Positions 28,799 to 39,189 are shown, counted from the stretch's first letter. The stretch: DNA of 64,000 nucleotides from Mesorhizobium loti (GCF_001510895.1 NZ_LPWA01000035.1:62001-126000), one strand, 5' to 3'. Numbers and translations: made by a program. The notes: a model not told the origin generated them from the letters alone.

Positions 28799-29371
28799 TC
28801 AGGCTCCGGCCTTGCCCGCCATTTCGAGCAAGGCAAGCACACTGCGCCAGTTGCGCGCCGTGCCCGGTACCTTCAAGGTACGCGGGATGAGATTGGCAAA
28901 CACTGACTTGCCGAGTCCCTCCGGCGCATGCAGGTAAAGCACGTCGCCCTTGATGGCGAACCGTTCCGGGCCTGTGCATTTGTCCGCCAAGCGCTTCGTT
29001 TCCTCCGCGGTCGGCTCGCGCTCCAGCGCGTACGCATGCAGCTTGGTCGGCTCGCCGGCGACCTCAGGATAGGGATTGTCCTTCACAAGCCGTTCGAACC
29101 AGCCGGCGTCGCGCACCATGATGCGTGAATTAAAACCCCACTTCTGCTCGAAGGCCGCTTCAAGCTGCTTCGTCAGCGAGGCCGCATCCCCCTTCTTCGC
29201 CCGAAAGACCACGTTGCCGCTTTGCACATAGGTCGCGATGTCGGTGAAGCCTAGCTCCTCGAAGAACGACCTCAACTCCGCCATCTTGACGATGCGGTTG
29301 CCGCCGACATTGATGCCGGAAAACAGCGCCACGAAGACGCTCCCTTTGTCGTTCATTTTTGGCTCGCTCAT
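28799..29371 (-). CDS. DUF1697 domain protein
   Basis: A 190-residue DUF1697 protein. The family start is recognisable in FVALFSGINVGGNRIVKMAE, followed by LRSFFEELGFTDIATYVQSG and NVVFRAKKGD. The C-terminus LKVPGTARNWRSVLALLEMA is also typical. Function is unknown. Its start overlaps the stop of ilvA by four bases, so it is translated from the same message. Confidence 0.9.
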   Translation of the reverse strand: MSEPKMNDKGSVFVALFSGINVGGNRIVKMAELRSFFEELGFTDIATYVQSGNVVFRAKKGDAASLTKQLEAAFEQKWGFNSRIMVRDAGWFERLVKDNPYPEVAGEPTKLHAYALEREPTAEETKRLADKCTGPERFAIKGDVLYLHAPEGLGKSVFANLIPRTLKVPGTARNWRSVLALLEMAGKAGA

Positions 29372-30624
29372 ATGATGAACCCTGCCAGCGTCTCGTTGTC
29401 GGTGATGTCCTGATATTGCACGCCTTCGGCGTCGAAATTGGCTTTCAGCAGATCGAAATTGCGCCGGTCCTTGGTCTCGATGCCGATCAGCACCGAACCG
29501 AAATTGCGCGCCGACTTCTTGAGATATTCGAAACGGGCGATGTCGTCGTCCGGGCCGAGCATCTCGAGGAAATCGCGCAACGCGCCCGGCCGCTGCGGGA
29601 AGCGGATGACAAAGTACTTCTTCAGGCCCTCGAAGCGCAGCGCGCGTTCCTTCACGTCCGGCAGGCGCTCGAAGTCGAAATTGCCGCCGGAGACGACCGC
29701 GACGATCGTCTTGCCCCTGATCTCCTTGCGCGAAAAATCCTTGAGCGCGTCGATCGCCAGCGCGCCGGCCGGCTCCAGCACCACCCCCTCGACATTGAGC
29801 ATCTCGATCATCGTCGCGCAGAGCCGGTTTTCCGGGACGAGCCGGACGGTGTCGGCGGTGAATTCCTTCAGGTAGCGCAGCGGCTCGCGGCCGATCTCGG
29901 CCACCGCGGCGCCGTCGACGAAATTGTCGACCTTGGCGAGCTTGACCCGTTTGCCGCTGGAAAGACTCTCGCTCAGGCTCGGCGCGCCCGCCGGCTCGCA
30001 GAAGACGAAGTGCGTGTCGCGATGCCGGTCGGCAAAATAATGCGTCACCCCGGCCGACAGGCCGCCGCCGCCGACCGGCAGCATGACGATGTCGGGCATG
30101 CGCCCGCCCGGCATCTGGGCCGCGATCTCAAAGGCGACGGTCGCCTGGCCCTCGATGATGTCCTTATGGTCGAAGGGCGGCACCATATGCGCGCCGGCGG
30201 TTTCGGTGAATTCGAAGGCGGCGCGATAGCAGTCGTCGAAGAAGTCGCCGACCAGCCTGATCTCGACGAAATCTCCGCCGAACAGCCGCGTCTTGTCGAT
30301 CTTCTGCTGTGGCGTCGTCACCGGCATGAACACGACGCCCTTCTTGCCGAAGTGGCGGCAGACGAAGGCGAAGCCCTGCGCATGATTGCCGGCCGAGGCG
30401 CAGACGAACAGCTCGGCATTGTTGCCGGCGGCGAGCGCCTTGCGGAAGAAATTGAAGGCGCCCCTGATTTTGTATGAGCGAACCGGGGTCAGATCCTCGC
30501 GCTTCAGAAGAATGCGGGCGCCGGTCTTCTTCGACAGATAGTCGTTCTCCTGCAGCGGCGTTTCCGGAAAGATCTCGCGGATCGCCTCGGCGGCGGCGGC
30601 GACGCGGGAAGAAAAACTGTTCAT
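29368..30624 (-). CDS. ilvA: Threonine ammonia-lyase (threonine deaminase)
   Basis: A 418-residue PLP enzyme making 2-oxobutanoate from threonine, the first step towards isoleucine. The PLP Lys lies in TPVRSYKIRGAFNFF near residue 60, the phosphate-binding loop is VMLPVGGGGLSAGV, and the last 90 residues (KKYFVIRFPQRPGALRDFLE) form an ACT-like regulatory domain, as in shorter IlvA enzymes with one regulatory unit. The frame extends to 30648, but ATG 30624 has a GAGGG upstream. Feedback control by isoleucine is likely but not proven. Confidence 0.94.
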   Translation of the reverse strand: MNSFSSRVAAAAEAIREIFPETPLQENDYLSKKTGARILLKREDLTPVRSYKIRGAFNFFRKALAAGNNAELFVCASAGNHAQGFAFVCRHFGKKGVVFMPVTTPQQKIDKTRLFGGDFVEIRLVGDFFDDCYRAAFEFTETAGAHMVPPFDHKDIIEGQATVAFEIAAQMPGGRMPDIVMLPVGGGGLSAGVTHYFADRHRDTHFVFCEPAGAPSLSESLSSGKRVKLAKVDNFVDGAAVAEIGREPLRYLKEFTADTVRLVPENRLCATMIEMLNVEGVVLEPAGALAIDALKDFSRKEIRGKTIVAVVSGGNFDFERLPDVKERALRFEGLKKYFVIRFPQRPGALRDFLEMLGPDDDIARFEYLKKSARNFGSVLIGIETKDRRNFDLLKANFDAEGVQYQDITDNETLAGFII

Positions 30625-30844
30625 AAGGCGACCGCCCTCGGATTGCATGGCGCGAAACGCTGCCTATCGCACAAATCGGCGCCTGCGGCCACCGACGCAG
30701 CGGCATGGCTCACCCTGGCTTTCGCGCAACAGTGCCGCGGCCCTCGCCTGCCGCTGAGCAAATTTCCGCTGGACACGACTTACTTCCGCCGCACTTCGCC
30801 TGTCCGGGAGACTTCGCGGAGGTGGATGGCCAATTGCGGCTGGA

Positions 30845-31935
30845 GTGGATTTGTTCGACGTGCATGTGAAGACGCTTTTGATCATTGCCCTGGCACTGTT
30901 GACTGCAGGCTGCGCGGGGCGCCAGACGCAGGAAATCCTGGGCAGCGTTGTCGTGCCGACGACGGCGACCGAGATCGCCGGGAACCACTCGATCTTCATC
31001 ACCACCACGCGCAAACGCTCCGACGACCCGAACCAGGTTTTTGACGGCGAGCGCTCGGCAACGCTCAACTACGCCCGCGTCAACGTCACCGTGCCGCCTG
31101 TCCACCAGACTGGCCAGATCGAACGGCGCTCGCGCGGCAAGTCGAACGACCCGACCAAATATTTCATGGCCTCCGAGGTCGTCGGCTACGACACGCAGCC
31201 AAAATTCGCCAGCGCCCTCAACGCCGACATCGACGCCCGCGGTGGCCGCGTCATGGTCTTCGTCCATGGTTACAACACCGGCTTCGACGACGCTGTCTAC
31301 CGGCTGACGCAGATCGTCCACGATTCCGGTTATCCCGGCACGCCGGTGCTGTTTTCCTGGCTTCGGGCGCCAAGACTACCGACTACGTCTATGACAAGGA
31401 AAGCGCCGCCGCCGCCCGCGACCAGCTGGAAGTGACGCTGCGAATGCTGGCGCAGACGGGCGCGCGGCGCATCGACATCGTCGCGCATTCGATGGGAACC
31501 TGGGTGACGATGGAGACGCTGCGCCAGCTCGCCATCACCGGCGACCGCGACCTCAGCGGCAAGCTTGGTGACGTCGTTCTGGCCTCGCCCGACATCGATG
31601 TCGACGTCTTTAAGAGTCAGATGCGCCGCTACGGCAAGCCCGACAAGCCTTTCATCCTGCTTCTGTCGGACGACGACCGGGCGCTGAGGCTCTCCGGCCT
31701 GATTGCCGGCTCGCGGCCGCGCGTCGGCGACTACAGGGACGCGGCCGATCTCGCTTCCTATGGCGTCACAGTGGTCGACCTCTCCAAGGAGAAGGGCAGC
31801 GACAGCTTCAACCACACAAAATTCGCCGACAACCCGGTGCTGGTGAAGATGATCGGCCAGCGGCTGCGCGAGGATGATGGTTTTGCCAGCGACCGCGACG
31901 TCACCGACCGCATCAGCCAACTCGCCACCCAGTAA
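30845..31935 (+). pseudogene. Lipoprotein alpha/beta hydrolase, paralogue 1 (one frame break)
   Basis: About 363 residues if one base is restored near 31360, where TCCTGGCTTCGG should read TCCTGGGCTTCGG; the restored FSWASGAKTT matches the paralogue just downstream. The lipobox is LLTAGCAG, so the protein is probably a lipoprotein. The hydrolase core has VMVFVHGYNTGFDDAVYR and the Ser elbow IVAHSMGTWVTMETLRQL, as in the DUF900 group, with a late His in FNHTKFADNPV. The start is uncertain: GTG 30845 is listed, but TTG 30851 is 5 bases from GGAG. Function unknown. The restored gene ends about 100 bases before its paralogue. Confidence 0.8.
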
Positions 31936-32039
31936 CCGCGTTGCGCGGTTGCTGCCTGCATCGACTTTGAACTGGACCGGGCCGGCCTCAGGCTTTATCG
32001 GAATAGCGGGAGAGGCTTGCCGTCCTTGGGGGACCCCGG

Positions 32040-33209
32040 GTGACCGTGCGTGTGAAGATTGTCCTTGGCCTTGCGCTCGCGCTCGCCGTTACCGGCTGCG
32101 CCGGGCAGAGCGCGCATGACCTGCTCAACCGTAAGGCCGTTACGGTGCCCGCCACCGACATTGCAGCCAAGCACGAGATCTTCGTCGCCACGACCCGCCA
32201 GCAGGCAACCAAGGACCCGCGGCAGGTGTTCGACGGCGACCGTTCGCTGACAACCAGCTACGCCCGCGTCGACGTGACCGTTCCCAAGCTGCATCAGGTC
32301 GGCGCGATCGAGCGCGCAAAGGGTTCGGCCGACAGCAATCCGGCCACGCAGTTCACCGCGACCGATGTCGTCCACTACGGGGACGCCTCGCAATTCGCCA
32401 AGGCGGTCGGCGCCGATATTTCGATGCGCGGCAGCCGCGCCCTGGTGTTCGTGCACGGCTTCAACAACGGCTTCGATGACGGCGTCTACCGGCTGACGCA
32501 GATCGCGCATGACACCAACTATCCGGGCACGCCGGTGCTGTTCTCATGGGCCTCGAGCGCCAAGACGACCGGCTACATCTATGACAAGGACAGCTCCACA
32601 GCCGCGCGCGACGACCTCGAGGCGACGCTGAGGATGCTTGCCAAGTCGCGCGCCAAAAGCATCGACATCATTGCCCATTCGATGGGTACATGGCTAACGA
32701 TGGAAGCGCTGCGGCAGCTCGCCATCACCGGCGACCGCGATCTCAACGGCAAGCTCGGCTATGTCATCCTTGCCTCGCCCGACATCGACGTCGATGTGTT
32801 CAAGAAGCAGATGATCCGCTACGGCAAGCCCGACAAGCCGTTCGCCATCCTGCTCTCGGGCGATGACCGGGCGCTGAAGCTGTCCAGCTTCATTTCCGGC
32901 GACAAGCCGCGCGTCGGCGACTACGGCAACGCGGCTGATCTCGCCAATTACGGCGTGACGGTCGTCGATCTGACCCAAGCCAAGGGTGGCGACGGCGGCC
33001 TGAACCATGCCAAATTCGCCGACAACCCGATCCTGGTGCAGTTGCTGGGCAACCGTCTGCGCACGCCCGCCGGCCTTGCCTCCGATGAACCGGATCCGAC
33101 ACAGCTCAACAATATCGGCCAGGGTCTCGGCAAAGCGGTCGGCTCGGTCGCCGAGGTGGTCATCACCACGCCGTTCAAGGTACTGACCATCGCCACTGGC
33201 GGCGAATGA
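32040..33209 (+). CDS. Lipoprotein alpha/beta hydrolase, paralogue 2 (DUF900 type)
   Basis: An intact 389-residue paralogue of the preceding gene, starting with GTG 32040 after GGGTGACC-type context. The leader VRVKIVLGLALALAVTGCAG has a lipobox AVTGC. The hydrolase core has ALVFVHGFNNGFDDGVYRLT and the Ser elbow IIAHSMGTWLTMEALRQLAI; the C-terminal stretch NHAKFADNPILVQLL supplies the His. Against paralogue 1 it has a 30-residue C-terminal extension ending FKVLTIATGGE. Tandem duplication of a secreted esterase-like lipoprotein is the simplest reading. Substrate unknown. Confidence 0.85.
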   Translation: MTVRVKIVLGLALALAVTGCAGQSAHDLLNRKAVTVPATDIAAKHEIFVATTRQQATKDPRQVFDGDRSLTTSYARVDVTVPKLHQVGAIERAKGSADSNPATQFTATDVVHYGDASQFAKAVGADISMRGSRALVFVHGFNNGFDDGVYRLTQIAHDTNYPGTPVLFSWASSAKTTGYIYDKDSSTAARDDLEATLRMLAKSRAKSIDIIAHSMGTWLTMEALRQLAITGDRDLNGKLGYVILASPDIDVDVFKKQMIRYGKPDKPFAILLSGDDRALKLSSFISGDKPRVGDYGNAADLANYGVTVVDLTQAKGGDGGLNHAKFADNPILVQLLGNRLRTPAGLASDEPDPTQLNNIGQGLGKAVGSVAEVVITTPFKVLTIATGGE

Positions 33210-33228
33210 TCAGCCAGTAGCATCCCGC

Positions 33229-35038
33229 TCACACGAACAGATCGACCTTCTGGAACGTTGTCACGTCGACCAGGCCAACGTCCGAGATCCTGAGTTCCGG
33301 AATGACTACCAGCGCCAGCAGCGAATGCTGCATGTAGGCGTTGTTGAGCGAGCAGCCGACCTTGCGCATGGCCTCCGTCAATTGCTCGGCCTTGGCGGCG
33401 ACGATCTCGGCGCGCTCGTCCGACATCAGCCCGGCGATCGGCATTTCGACCAGCGCAAGTTCCTTGCCCTTGGAGTAAAGCACGACGCCACCCCCAACCT
33501 CGCCCAGCCGGTTGACGGCCAAAGCCATGTCCTCCTTGTTGGTGCCGACGACGATGATGTGGTGCGCGTCATGCGCCACGCTCGAGGCCATCGCGCAGTC
33601 TTCCATATAGCCGAAGCCGGACACGAAGCCGTTGGTGACGCCGCCGGTGCCCCTGTGGCGTTCCACCAGCGCGATCTGGCAGACGTCGTTGCGGCGATCC
33701 ATGGCAACCAAGCCGTCCTCGACCGGCAGATCGGCCTCGAGCGCCCGCGTCGGCGCCTGGTTCTCGATCACACCGATCACTCGCGCCCGCACCTCGTTGG
33801 CGCCCTGGGGCGCGGCGATGTCGAAATCCGCGGCCCTGAGTTTCTTGCCGAGCCTGACCGTGTTCTTCGCCGTCGCCGGATAGTCATAGGCCGGAATGTC
33901 GATTTCGAGCCTGCCGGCCTTCGCCAGCCTGAAGCCGCGGCCATAAACCTCATCGATGGTCATCTGGGCCAGATCGGAAACGATCAGCAGATCGGCCAGC
34001 CGCCCCGGCGCGATGGAGCCGATCTCGCGCTCCAGCCTGAAATGCTGCGCTGTGTTGAGCGTCGCCATCTGGATCGCCGTCACCGGCTTCAGCCTTGGCT
34101 GACGGCGTGCCGCACCACCCGGTCCATATGGCCCTCATGCACCAGCGTGCCGGAATGGCTGTCATCCGTGCACAGGATGAAGTTGCGCGGATCGATGCCG
34201 CCTTCGGTCACCGCCTTGATCTGCGCCGCCACGTCATACCAGGCGGAACCCAGCCTCAGCATCGCCTTCATGCCCTGGCGCACGCGCGCGATCGCATCCT
34301 CCGCGCGCGTGCCTTCATGGTCGTCCTCGGCGCCGCCGGCCACATAGCCATGGAACGGCAGGCCGAGATCGCGCGAGGCATAGTGGCCGCCGACCGTCTT
34401 GCCGGCTTTCACCGTCTCGGCGATCTCGCCCGACATCACCGGATCGTTGGCGGCGACACCTGGAAAATTCATCACCTCGCCAAGGCCGATGATGTTCTCC
34501 CAGGTCATCGCCTCGGCGACGTCGGCGACCGTAAGCTCCGCGCCGGCATGCTCCAGGCCAGGCGCTGACGGCACGCAGGACGGCATCTGCACATGCACGT
34601 TGACCGGCATGGCGACAGCCTCGTCATGCATCAGCCGACGCCCGGCAGACCCAGCACATTGGCGATCTCATGCGGATCGATGAACATCGAGGTGGTGCCA
34701 TGCGGAATAACGGCCCGACAGAATTCCGTGACCGTCACCATGCCGCTCTCGACATGCATGTGTGCGTCGCAGAGGCCGGGCACCAGATAGCGTCCGCCGG
34801 CATCGACCACCTTGGTCCCCTGCCCGATGGCGTGGCCGGCATTCGGCCCGCAATAGGCGAAGCGCCCGGCGGCAATCGCAATATCGGTGCCAGGAATGAT
34901 CTCGCCGGAATGCACATTCACCCAGCGCCCGTTGCGGATCACGAGATCGGCAGGCTTGCGGCCCATGGCGACGTCGACCAGATGCGTCGCCACCTCGGTC
35001 CAGGGCTTTGGTTTGGTCGGATTGGTGCGGCTCGCCAT
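33229..35038 (-). pseudogene. ade: Adenine deaminase, two frame breaks
   Basis: A long adenine deaminase (about 603 residues after restoring one base near 34635 and one near 34092). It belongs to the amidohydrolase superfamily and converts adenine to hypoxanthine. The N-terminal metal site is in VPGLCDAHMHVESGMVTVTE; the central DDSHSGTLVHEGHMDR and the C-terminal half with ALVVIPELRISDVGLVDVTT fit Ade. At both junctions the frames overlap by stop codons that disappear when one base is added: VGRLMHDEA-like text and HAVSQGLKPVTAIQM-like text appear. The start is ATG 35038 behind AGGAG. Two separate single losses in an otherwise conserved gene suggest sequence error. Confidence 0.88.
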
Positions 35039-35199
35039 GACGGACTCCTGTTTGCCCGACTGTGCCAAGCGGGCGCGGTTTTGACCAGTTGGAAAAACGG
35101 TTTGTTTTTAAGGCGTAACCGGTTCTTGATGGATTTTTCCTCAAACAGGGCGAAATCGCCTAGAGTGGACGCACAGGCCCCTGTTCGGGCCCAGAAGAG

Positions 35200-35412
35200 A
35201 TGGCACAAACGATCCGGTTCGCAATTTTCGTGCTGTCGGCATATTGCGCCGGCGTGGCCTTCTTCACCTTCAATTCGTTCTGGGCATTGGCCGCGCCGGT
35301 CGCCATCTTCATCGTCGGCTCGTTGCTGGCCGAATACGCTTTCAGCCGGTTGGCCTCATCCGAGGAGAAACGCGGCGACCTCGAAGACCGCGTCCGCAAT
35401 CCACCAACGTAA
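35200..35412 (+). CDS. Small membrane protein of unknown function (70 residues)
   Basis: Two membrane helices are clear: IRFAIFVLSAYCAGVAFFTF and LAAPVAIFIVGSLLAEYAF. The C-terminal tail is charged (EEKRGDLEDRVRNPPT). AGAAGAG precedes the ATG. I do not recognise the family. It diverges from adenine deaminase. Confidence 0.7.
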   Translation: MAQTIRFAIFVLSAYCAGVAFFTFNSFWALAAPVAIFIVGSLLAEYAFSRLASSEEKRGDLEDRVRNPPT

Positions 35413-35502
35413 ACCACTGTTGCAGATATGCAATTCCGTTTTGCGGCGAATAACGCTAGGTTGTGCCAGAGAGTCTTTCGAACCCGCCATTCGGAGCGCT
35501 CT

Positions 35503-36168
35503 ATGCATCGGCTGACGCTTGCCAGTGCCGGCTTTTTCGTCTTGCTGTCCGGGCCGGCCTTGGCCGCGGACGCAGGCGCCGATCTGCCCATGACCGCGCC
35601 GGGCTTCGACTGGACGGGCTATTATGCCGGCCTCCAGGCCGGCTACGGCTGGGGTTCCTCCAACATCTCCGGCACGGAAGGCGAGCCATTCGCCGCTTCG
35701 CCCGATCTCGACGGCGGCTTTGTCGGCGGTCATGTCGCCGGCCTCTGGCAGTTCAACCAGGCGGTGATCGGCGCGCGGGCCGAGCTCAACTATTCCGCGA
35801 TCGACGGTTCGACCCTGCTCGAGCCCGGAAATGCAGTTGGCACCGAAATAAAATGGCTCGGCTCGGTCAATGCCGAGGCCGGCTTGGCGGTCGATCGCTG
35901 GCTGATCTACGGCGTCGGCGGCGTCGCCTTCGCCGGCATCGAGACCTCGCAAGACGCCGGGCCCAGCTTCGCCAAGACACGCACAAGTGCCGGTTGGACG
36001 ATCGGCGCCGGGGTCGACTATGCGCTGGGCAGCAACATCGTCGTCGGCGCGCAGTACCGTTACTACGATTTCGGCAAGGAGCATTTCGACGTCCCGGACG
36101 ACTTCTCCGACCGTGACCAGGACGTGAAGCTGCACACGCTGGGCGTGAACTTCAGCTATAAATTCTGA
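35503..36168 (+). CDS. Outer-membrane beta-barrel protein, Omp25/RopB family
   Basis: A 221-residue protein with a signal peptide (LASAGFFVLLSGPALAADA) and an eight-strand barrel pattern of alternating hydrophobic residues. The WTGYYAGLQAGYGWG start and the GYALGSNIVVGAQYRYYDFG block, ending LHTLGVNFSYKF with terminal Phe, are the hallmarks of rhizobial and Brucella Omp25/Omp31-like proteins. The terminal Phe is the BAM recognition signal. The ATG at 35503 is chosen over the longer frame because it starts directly at the signal peptide. Confidence 0.9.
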   Translation: MHRLTLASAGFFVLLSGPALAADAGADLPMTAPGFDWTGYYAGLQAGYGWGSSNISGTEGEPFAASPDLDGGFVGGHVAGLWQFNQAVIGARAELNYSAIDGSTLLEPGNAVGTEIKWLGSVNAEAGLAVDRWLIYGVGGVAFAGIETSQDAGPSFAKTRTSAGWTIGAGVDYALGSNIVVGAQYRYYDFGKEHFDVPDDFSDRDQDVKLHTLGVNFSYKF

Positions 36169-36432
36169 GCGGAATGAAGATGGCCGGCGCCCGCAGGGGG
36201 CGGGGGGAATGGGTAGGGCCTGATGGACGCCGGCCGCGGCGGATCAAGTCCACTGCGAGGACAACCCTAACGTCCGACCCGGAATCCGTAATTCCGTGAT
36301 CGCGCCACTACCCAATATCGAGCCGAAATGCTGCGCCACAGCCTCGGTTTTGCGCCGTCGCGCTTCCCGGAAAGGCCGCGCGCCTAAAGATGGCTTGACG
36401 GCTGCCGGCTGGCATCTGAAAAGGGCTCGCCC

Positions 36433-36517
36433 GCGGACGTGGCGGAATTGGTAGACGCAAGGGACTTAAAATCCTCGATCTCTGATCGTACGGGTTCGAT
36501 TCCCGTCGTCCGCACCA
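36433..36517 (+). tRNA. tRNA-Leu (TAA anticodon)
   Basis: An 85-nt class II tRNA. GCGGACG pairs with CGTCCGC, the anticodon loop is CTTAAAA with TAA, a variable arm CGATCTCTGATCG follows, and the T-arm is ACGGGTTCGATTCCCGT. CCA is encoded. Confidence 0.96.
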
Positions 36518-36799
36518 TCCTTCGCTCTTCGAGCTTCGGATGGCAAGCCACCTGAGGCTCGTTAGACGAAGGCGTGTCCTCCGAAGCCTTGGCGAAGGAG
36601 GACTGTTGGATCCAGCGCCGCTGAAGCGCTGACAACGACACTTCAGACTTTGAAAGTGCCCTCGCCTCGGCCACGTTTTGGCCCGGCTCGTTCGCCGGCG
36701 GCTAAACGGAGGGAGAAAACTTGCTGCTGAGAAGGTAAGGTTACGTGATCGAAAGCTTTTCCGTGCATCAATCGCTGACGCGCATGGGAAGGGCTTGGG

Positions 36800-38632
36800 A
36801 TGTCGACAATCGGGGCGATCTACCGCCGCATCCCTCCCTCGGTCGCGATCGTCTGGCTGGCGCTCTGCGCTGCGCTGAGCCTGCTGCTGTTGCAAGGCAA
36901 AATGCCCAACGGCGACTTCGACGATTTGATGAAGCTGCATGAAATCAGGCATCTTCTGCAGACAGGCAATCCGTTCGACAGAACGCTGACGGGCATCGCT
37001 CAGCCCGAACCCATGGTCTCGCACTGGCCGTGGATTGTCGACGCGCCCTATGCGCTGCTGGCGGCTGCAATCGCGCCCTTTATCGGGACGGAGGCCGCTG
37101 TCTCCATCGCGGCGTTCGTGGTGCCGCTGCTACTGCTCCTGGTCGCAATGACCTTGCTTTTCCAGGTGATCAGGGAATTCGAGTTCGAACATCCCAGCGC
37201 GGTGCTGGCTGTCGCTGCTTTCGCCGGGCTGCCGTCATACGCGGAATTTCAACCCTGGCGCATCGACTACCACAATCTGCAGATGCTCATCCTGCTGGGT
37301 GCGGCGCTGCTGACAATCCGGGCCGGGCGGGTTGCCGCCGGGTTGAATGGCGTCTTGACGGCTCTATCCACGGCGATCAGCGCCGAAATGGCGCCGTTCC
37401 TTATTCTGCCGGCCAGTTTTTATGCATTGGCGTTCATCGCCGAGAAGAAAGACGCAGGGAAAGATCTGCGGGCATACGGCCTCGCGCTTGCCGCGGCCGG
37501 CATTGTCGCATTCTTTGTGGTGGTGGGGCCCCATGCTTACGCAAGCGTCGCCTGCGATCGTTATTCGCTCCTGCATGTCACCGCGCTTGCGGCCACGGGC
37601 ACCGTGCTTGCGGGTGTCTCGGCTGTGGGAATCGTCGGACGTTGGTGGACACGGTCCGCGTGTCTCCTGGCAGGCGCTTGCGCGACTGCTGCGCTGCTGG
37701 TCTTCTTTTTCACTCAATGCGCGGGCGGCCCGCTCGTCGGGCTGAGCGACTACGTGCGCGACAACTGGCTTTCGCGCATCGACCAGGAACGCAGCGCCTT
37801 CCTCAGCCCGGGCTTTTTGAGCTCCGATCGTTTCACCCGGTTTTTTCTCGCCATTCTGGGCACGGCCGCGACATGCATTTTGGCCATTTCCAGCACGACA
37901 AGACAGCGAGCCTGGGTAGTTCTTGCGGGCTTCTCGACAGTCGGCCTTCTGATGGGGCTGCTCTATCTGCGATACTTCCGCTTTTTTCCGCTCTTCATTG
38001 GCCCTGGCCTGGCCCTGCTCATATATCAGGGCTTGCCAGCCCGGCTGGCGCTAAGACGCTATTTCGGCATCAAGTCCAACGACGACGTGCCGGGCATCTC
38101 GGTTCTTGCCGCTCCCGGAGTGGCGATTATCGCCGTTCTTTTTGTGGGCCATCTGGTTTGGCCTCCCCGGGAAACGAAACTTCTCGGCATCGATATCGCC
38201 AATGCCTGCAAGAAAGCGGGCGGCGACTTGCATTTGGTTTGGCCGAACGACGCGCGGCTGTTCGCGCCCCCCAATATCGGGATCGCCGTTTTGGGCTCGC
38301 CTGTCGAGATCGACGTCGTGGCTGTTCCTTTTCACACAGCGGCCAAAGGCATTGAGCGCGTGCTGCGATTTTTCGACCCGGCGACGTCCGACCCGGCGCG
38401 GCTGCTTGACGAAACCAAGGCCACTCATGTCGCGGTCTGCCGCGTGGAGGAGAAAACACTTCGGCCGCTCGAAGCTCAGTTTCCGCTGGCCAGTCGATTG
38501 GCCACGGGAAAGCCACCAGACTGGCTGACGGAATGCCCCGTTACAGGGCCGCTCCGCATTTATCGATATCCGGCGGCAAGCGGTCCTGCCGGCCAGTGCC
38601 CTGTCGCGAGCCAACGAGCCGTGGGGCGGTGA
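36800..38632 (+). CDS. Large polytopic membrane protein, GT-C glycosyltransferase-like
   Basis: A 610-residue protein with about 12 membrane helices and a soluble C-terminal domain. The first extracellular loop carries DFDDLMKLHEIRHLLQTGNP, an acidic motif after helix 1 that is the usual position of the catalytic Asp in GT-C enzymes, and loop 2 has WRIDYHNLQMLILL, resembling a DHH/DYH segment in STT3-type transferases. Its closest role would be transfer of a lipid-linked sugar in the periplasm. The substrate is unknown and no partner genes are adjacent. The 3' end (last about 80 codons) is duplicated in scrambled form at 39190. Confidence 0.6.
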   Translation: MSTIGAIYRRIPPSVAIVWLALCAALSLLLLQGKMPNGDFDDLMKLHEIRHLLQTGNPFDRTLTGIAQPEPMVSHWPWIVDAPYALLAAAIAPFIGTEAAVSIAAFVVPLLLLLVAMTLLFQVIREFEFEHPSAVLAVAAFAGLPSYAEFQPWRIDYHNLQMLILLGAALLTIRAGRVAAGLNGVLTALSTAISAEMAPFLILPASFYALAFIAEKKDAGKDLRAYGLALAAAGIVAFFVVVGPHAYASVACDRYSLLHVTALAATGTVLAGVSAVGIVGRWWTRSACLLAGACATAALLVFFFTQCAGGPLVGLSDYVRDNWLSRIDQERSAFLSPGFLSSDRFTRFFLAILGTAATCILAISSTTRQRAWVVLAGFSTVGLLMGLLYLRYFRFFPLFIGPGLALLIYQGLPARLALRRYFGIKSNDDVPGISVLAAPGVAIIAVLFVGHLVWPPRETKLLGIDIANACKKAGGDLHLVWPNDARLFAPPNIGIAVLGSPVEIDVVAVPFHTAAKGIERVLRFFDPATSDPARLLDETKATHVAVCRVEEKTLRPLEAQFPLASRLATGKPPDWLTECPVTGPLRIYRYPAASGPAGQCPVASQRAVGR

Positions 38633-38735
38633 CGCCCCTCAAGGCGCGATCGGATTGAGCTTCAGATGCTGGATCAGGGTGATGGTCTTGGCGTCGACGA
38701 TACGGCCGTCGGAAATGCCTGCCAGCGCCTCGTCG
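38386..38735. repeat. Tandem partial duplication, copy 1
   Basis: This stretch contains the 3' end of the membrane gene and, from 38629, a copy of the 3' end of the Nudix gene (minus orientation). It is mostly the same as 39190-39585, with scattered differences. It is not followed by the rest of the Nudix gene, so this copy of that gene is a fragment. Confidence 0.85.
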
Positions 38736-39189
38736 CCTTCTGCCGATCGCGCTTGGGAGTGTTGCCAGTTCTTTCTGCAAGGCAACTCGCCGGGCGAGGT
38801 CCCCAACAACACCCTCAAGCCCGACGAGCCCACCGGGGTTAACCGGCAACGGTTTCCATGCAAGCGCAGTGCCAGCGCATGCGTCCCGAAATGGGATTGC
38901 CGGGGGCAGGCTTGTCATTTTTGCGCGCCTTCCGGGATATACTCGGGATGGCGGCAAGCTTGCTGATGGCCGGCCTAGCGATTCTGGCGCTGATGCTGCC
39001 ACTCAGACCATAGCGAGCCTACCACCAGCTTCGTCCTTATGGATGCGTGCCGATCATCTCGGCAGAGGCATATGTTATCGTCAGCCGGTGCCGTGTTTCG
39101 TTTCCGAGCCCCCGCCGGTTAGGCCCGGTGGCCGCCACACCCAAAACCTCAGCTGCCGGGCCGCTTCCGCAATTTTGAGCAGCGCCGAT
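38736..39189. other. Spacer between the two duplicate copies
   Basis: The 454 bases between the copies hold no convincing gene. A short frame at 38948-39013 reads MAASLLMAGLAILALMLPLR, which looks like the first helix of a membrane protein and may be a remnant. Nothing else is recognised. Confidence 0.35.

Noticed and set aside
33229..35038. Three separate genes for adenine deaminase parts
   Set aside because: The three frames join into one family-length protein when two bases are restored, and none has its own ribosome site.
38655..38966. A 103-codon plus-strand frame across the copy-1 Nudix fragment
   Set aside because: It reads antisense to the Nudix fragment and lacks protein-like composition.
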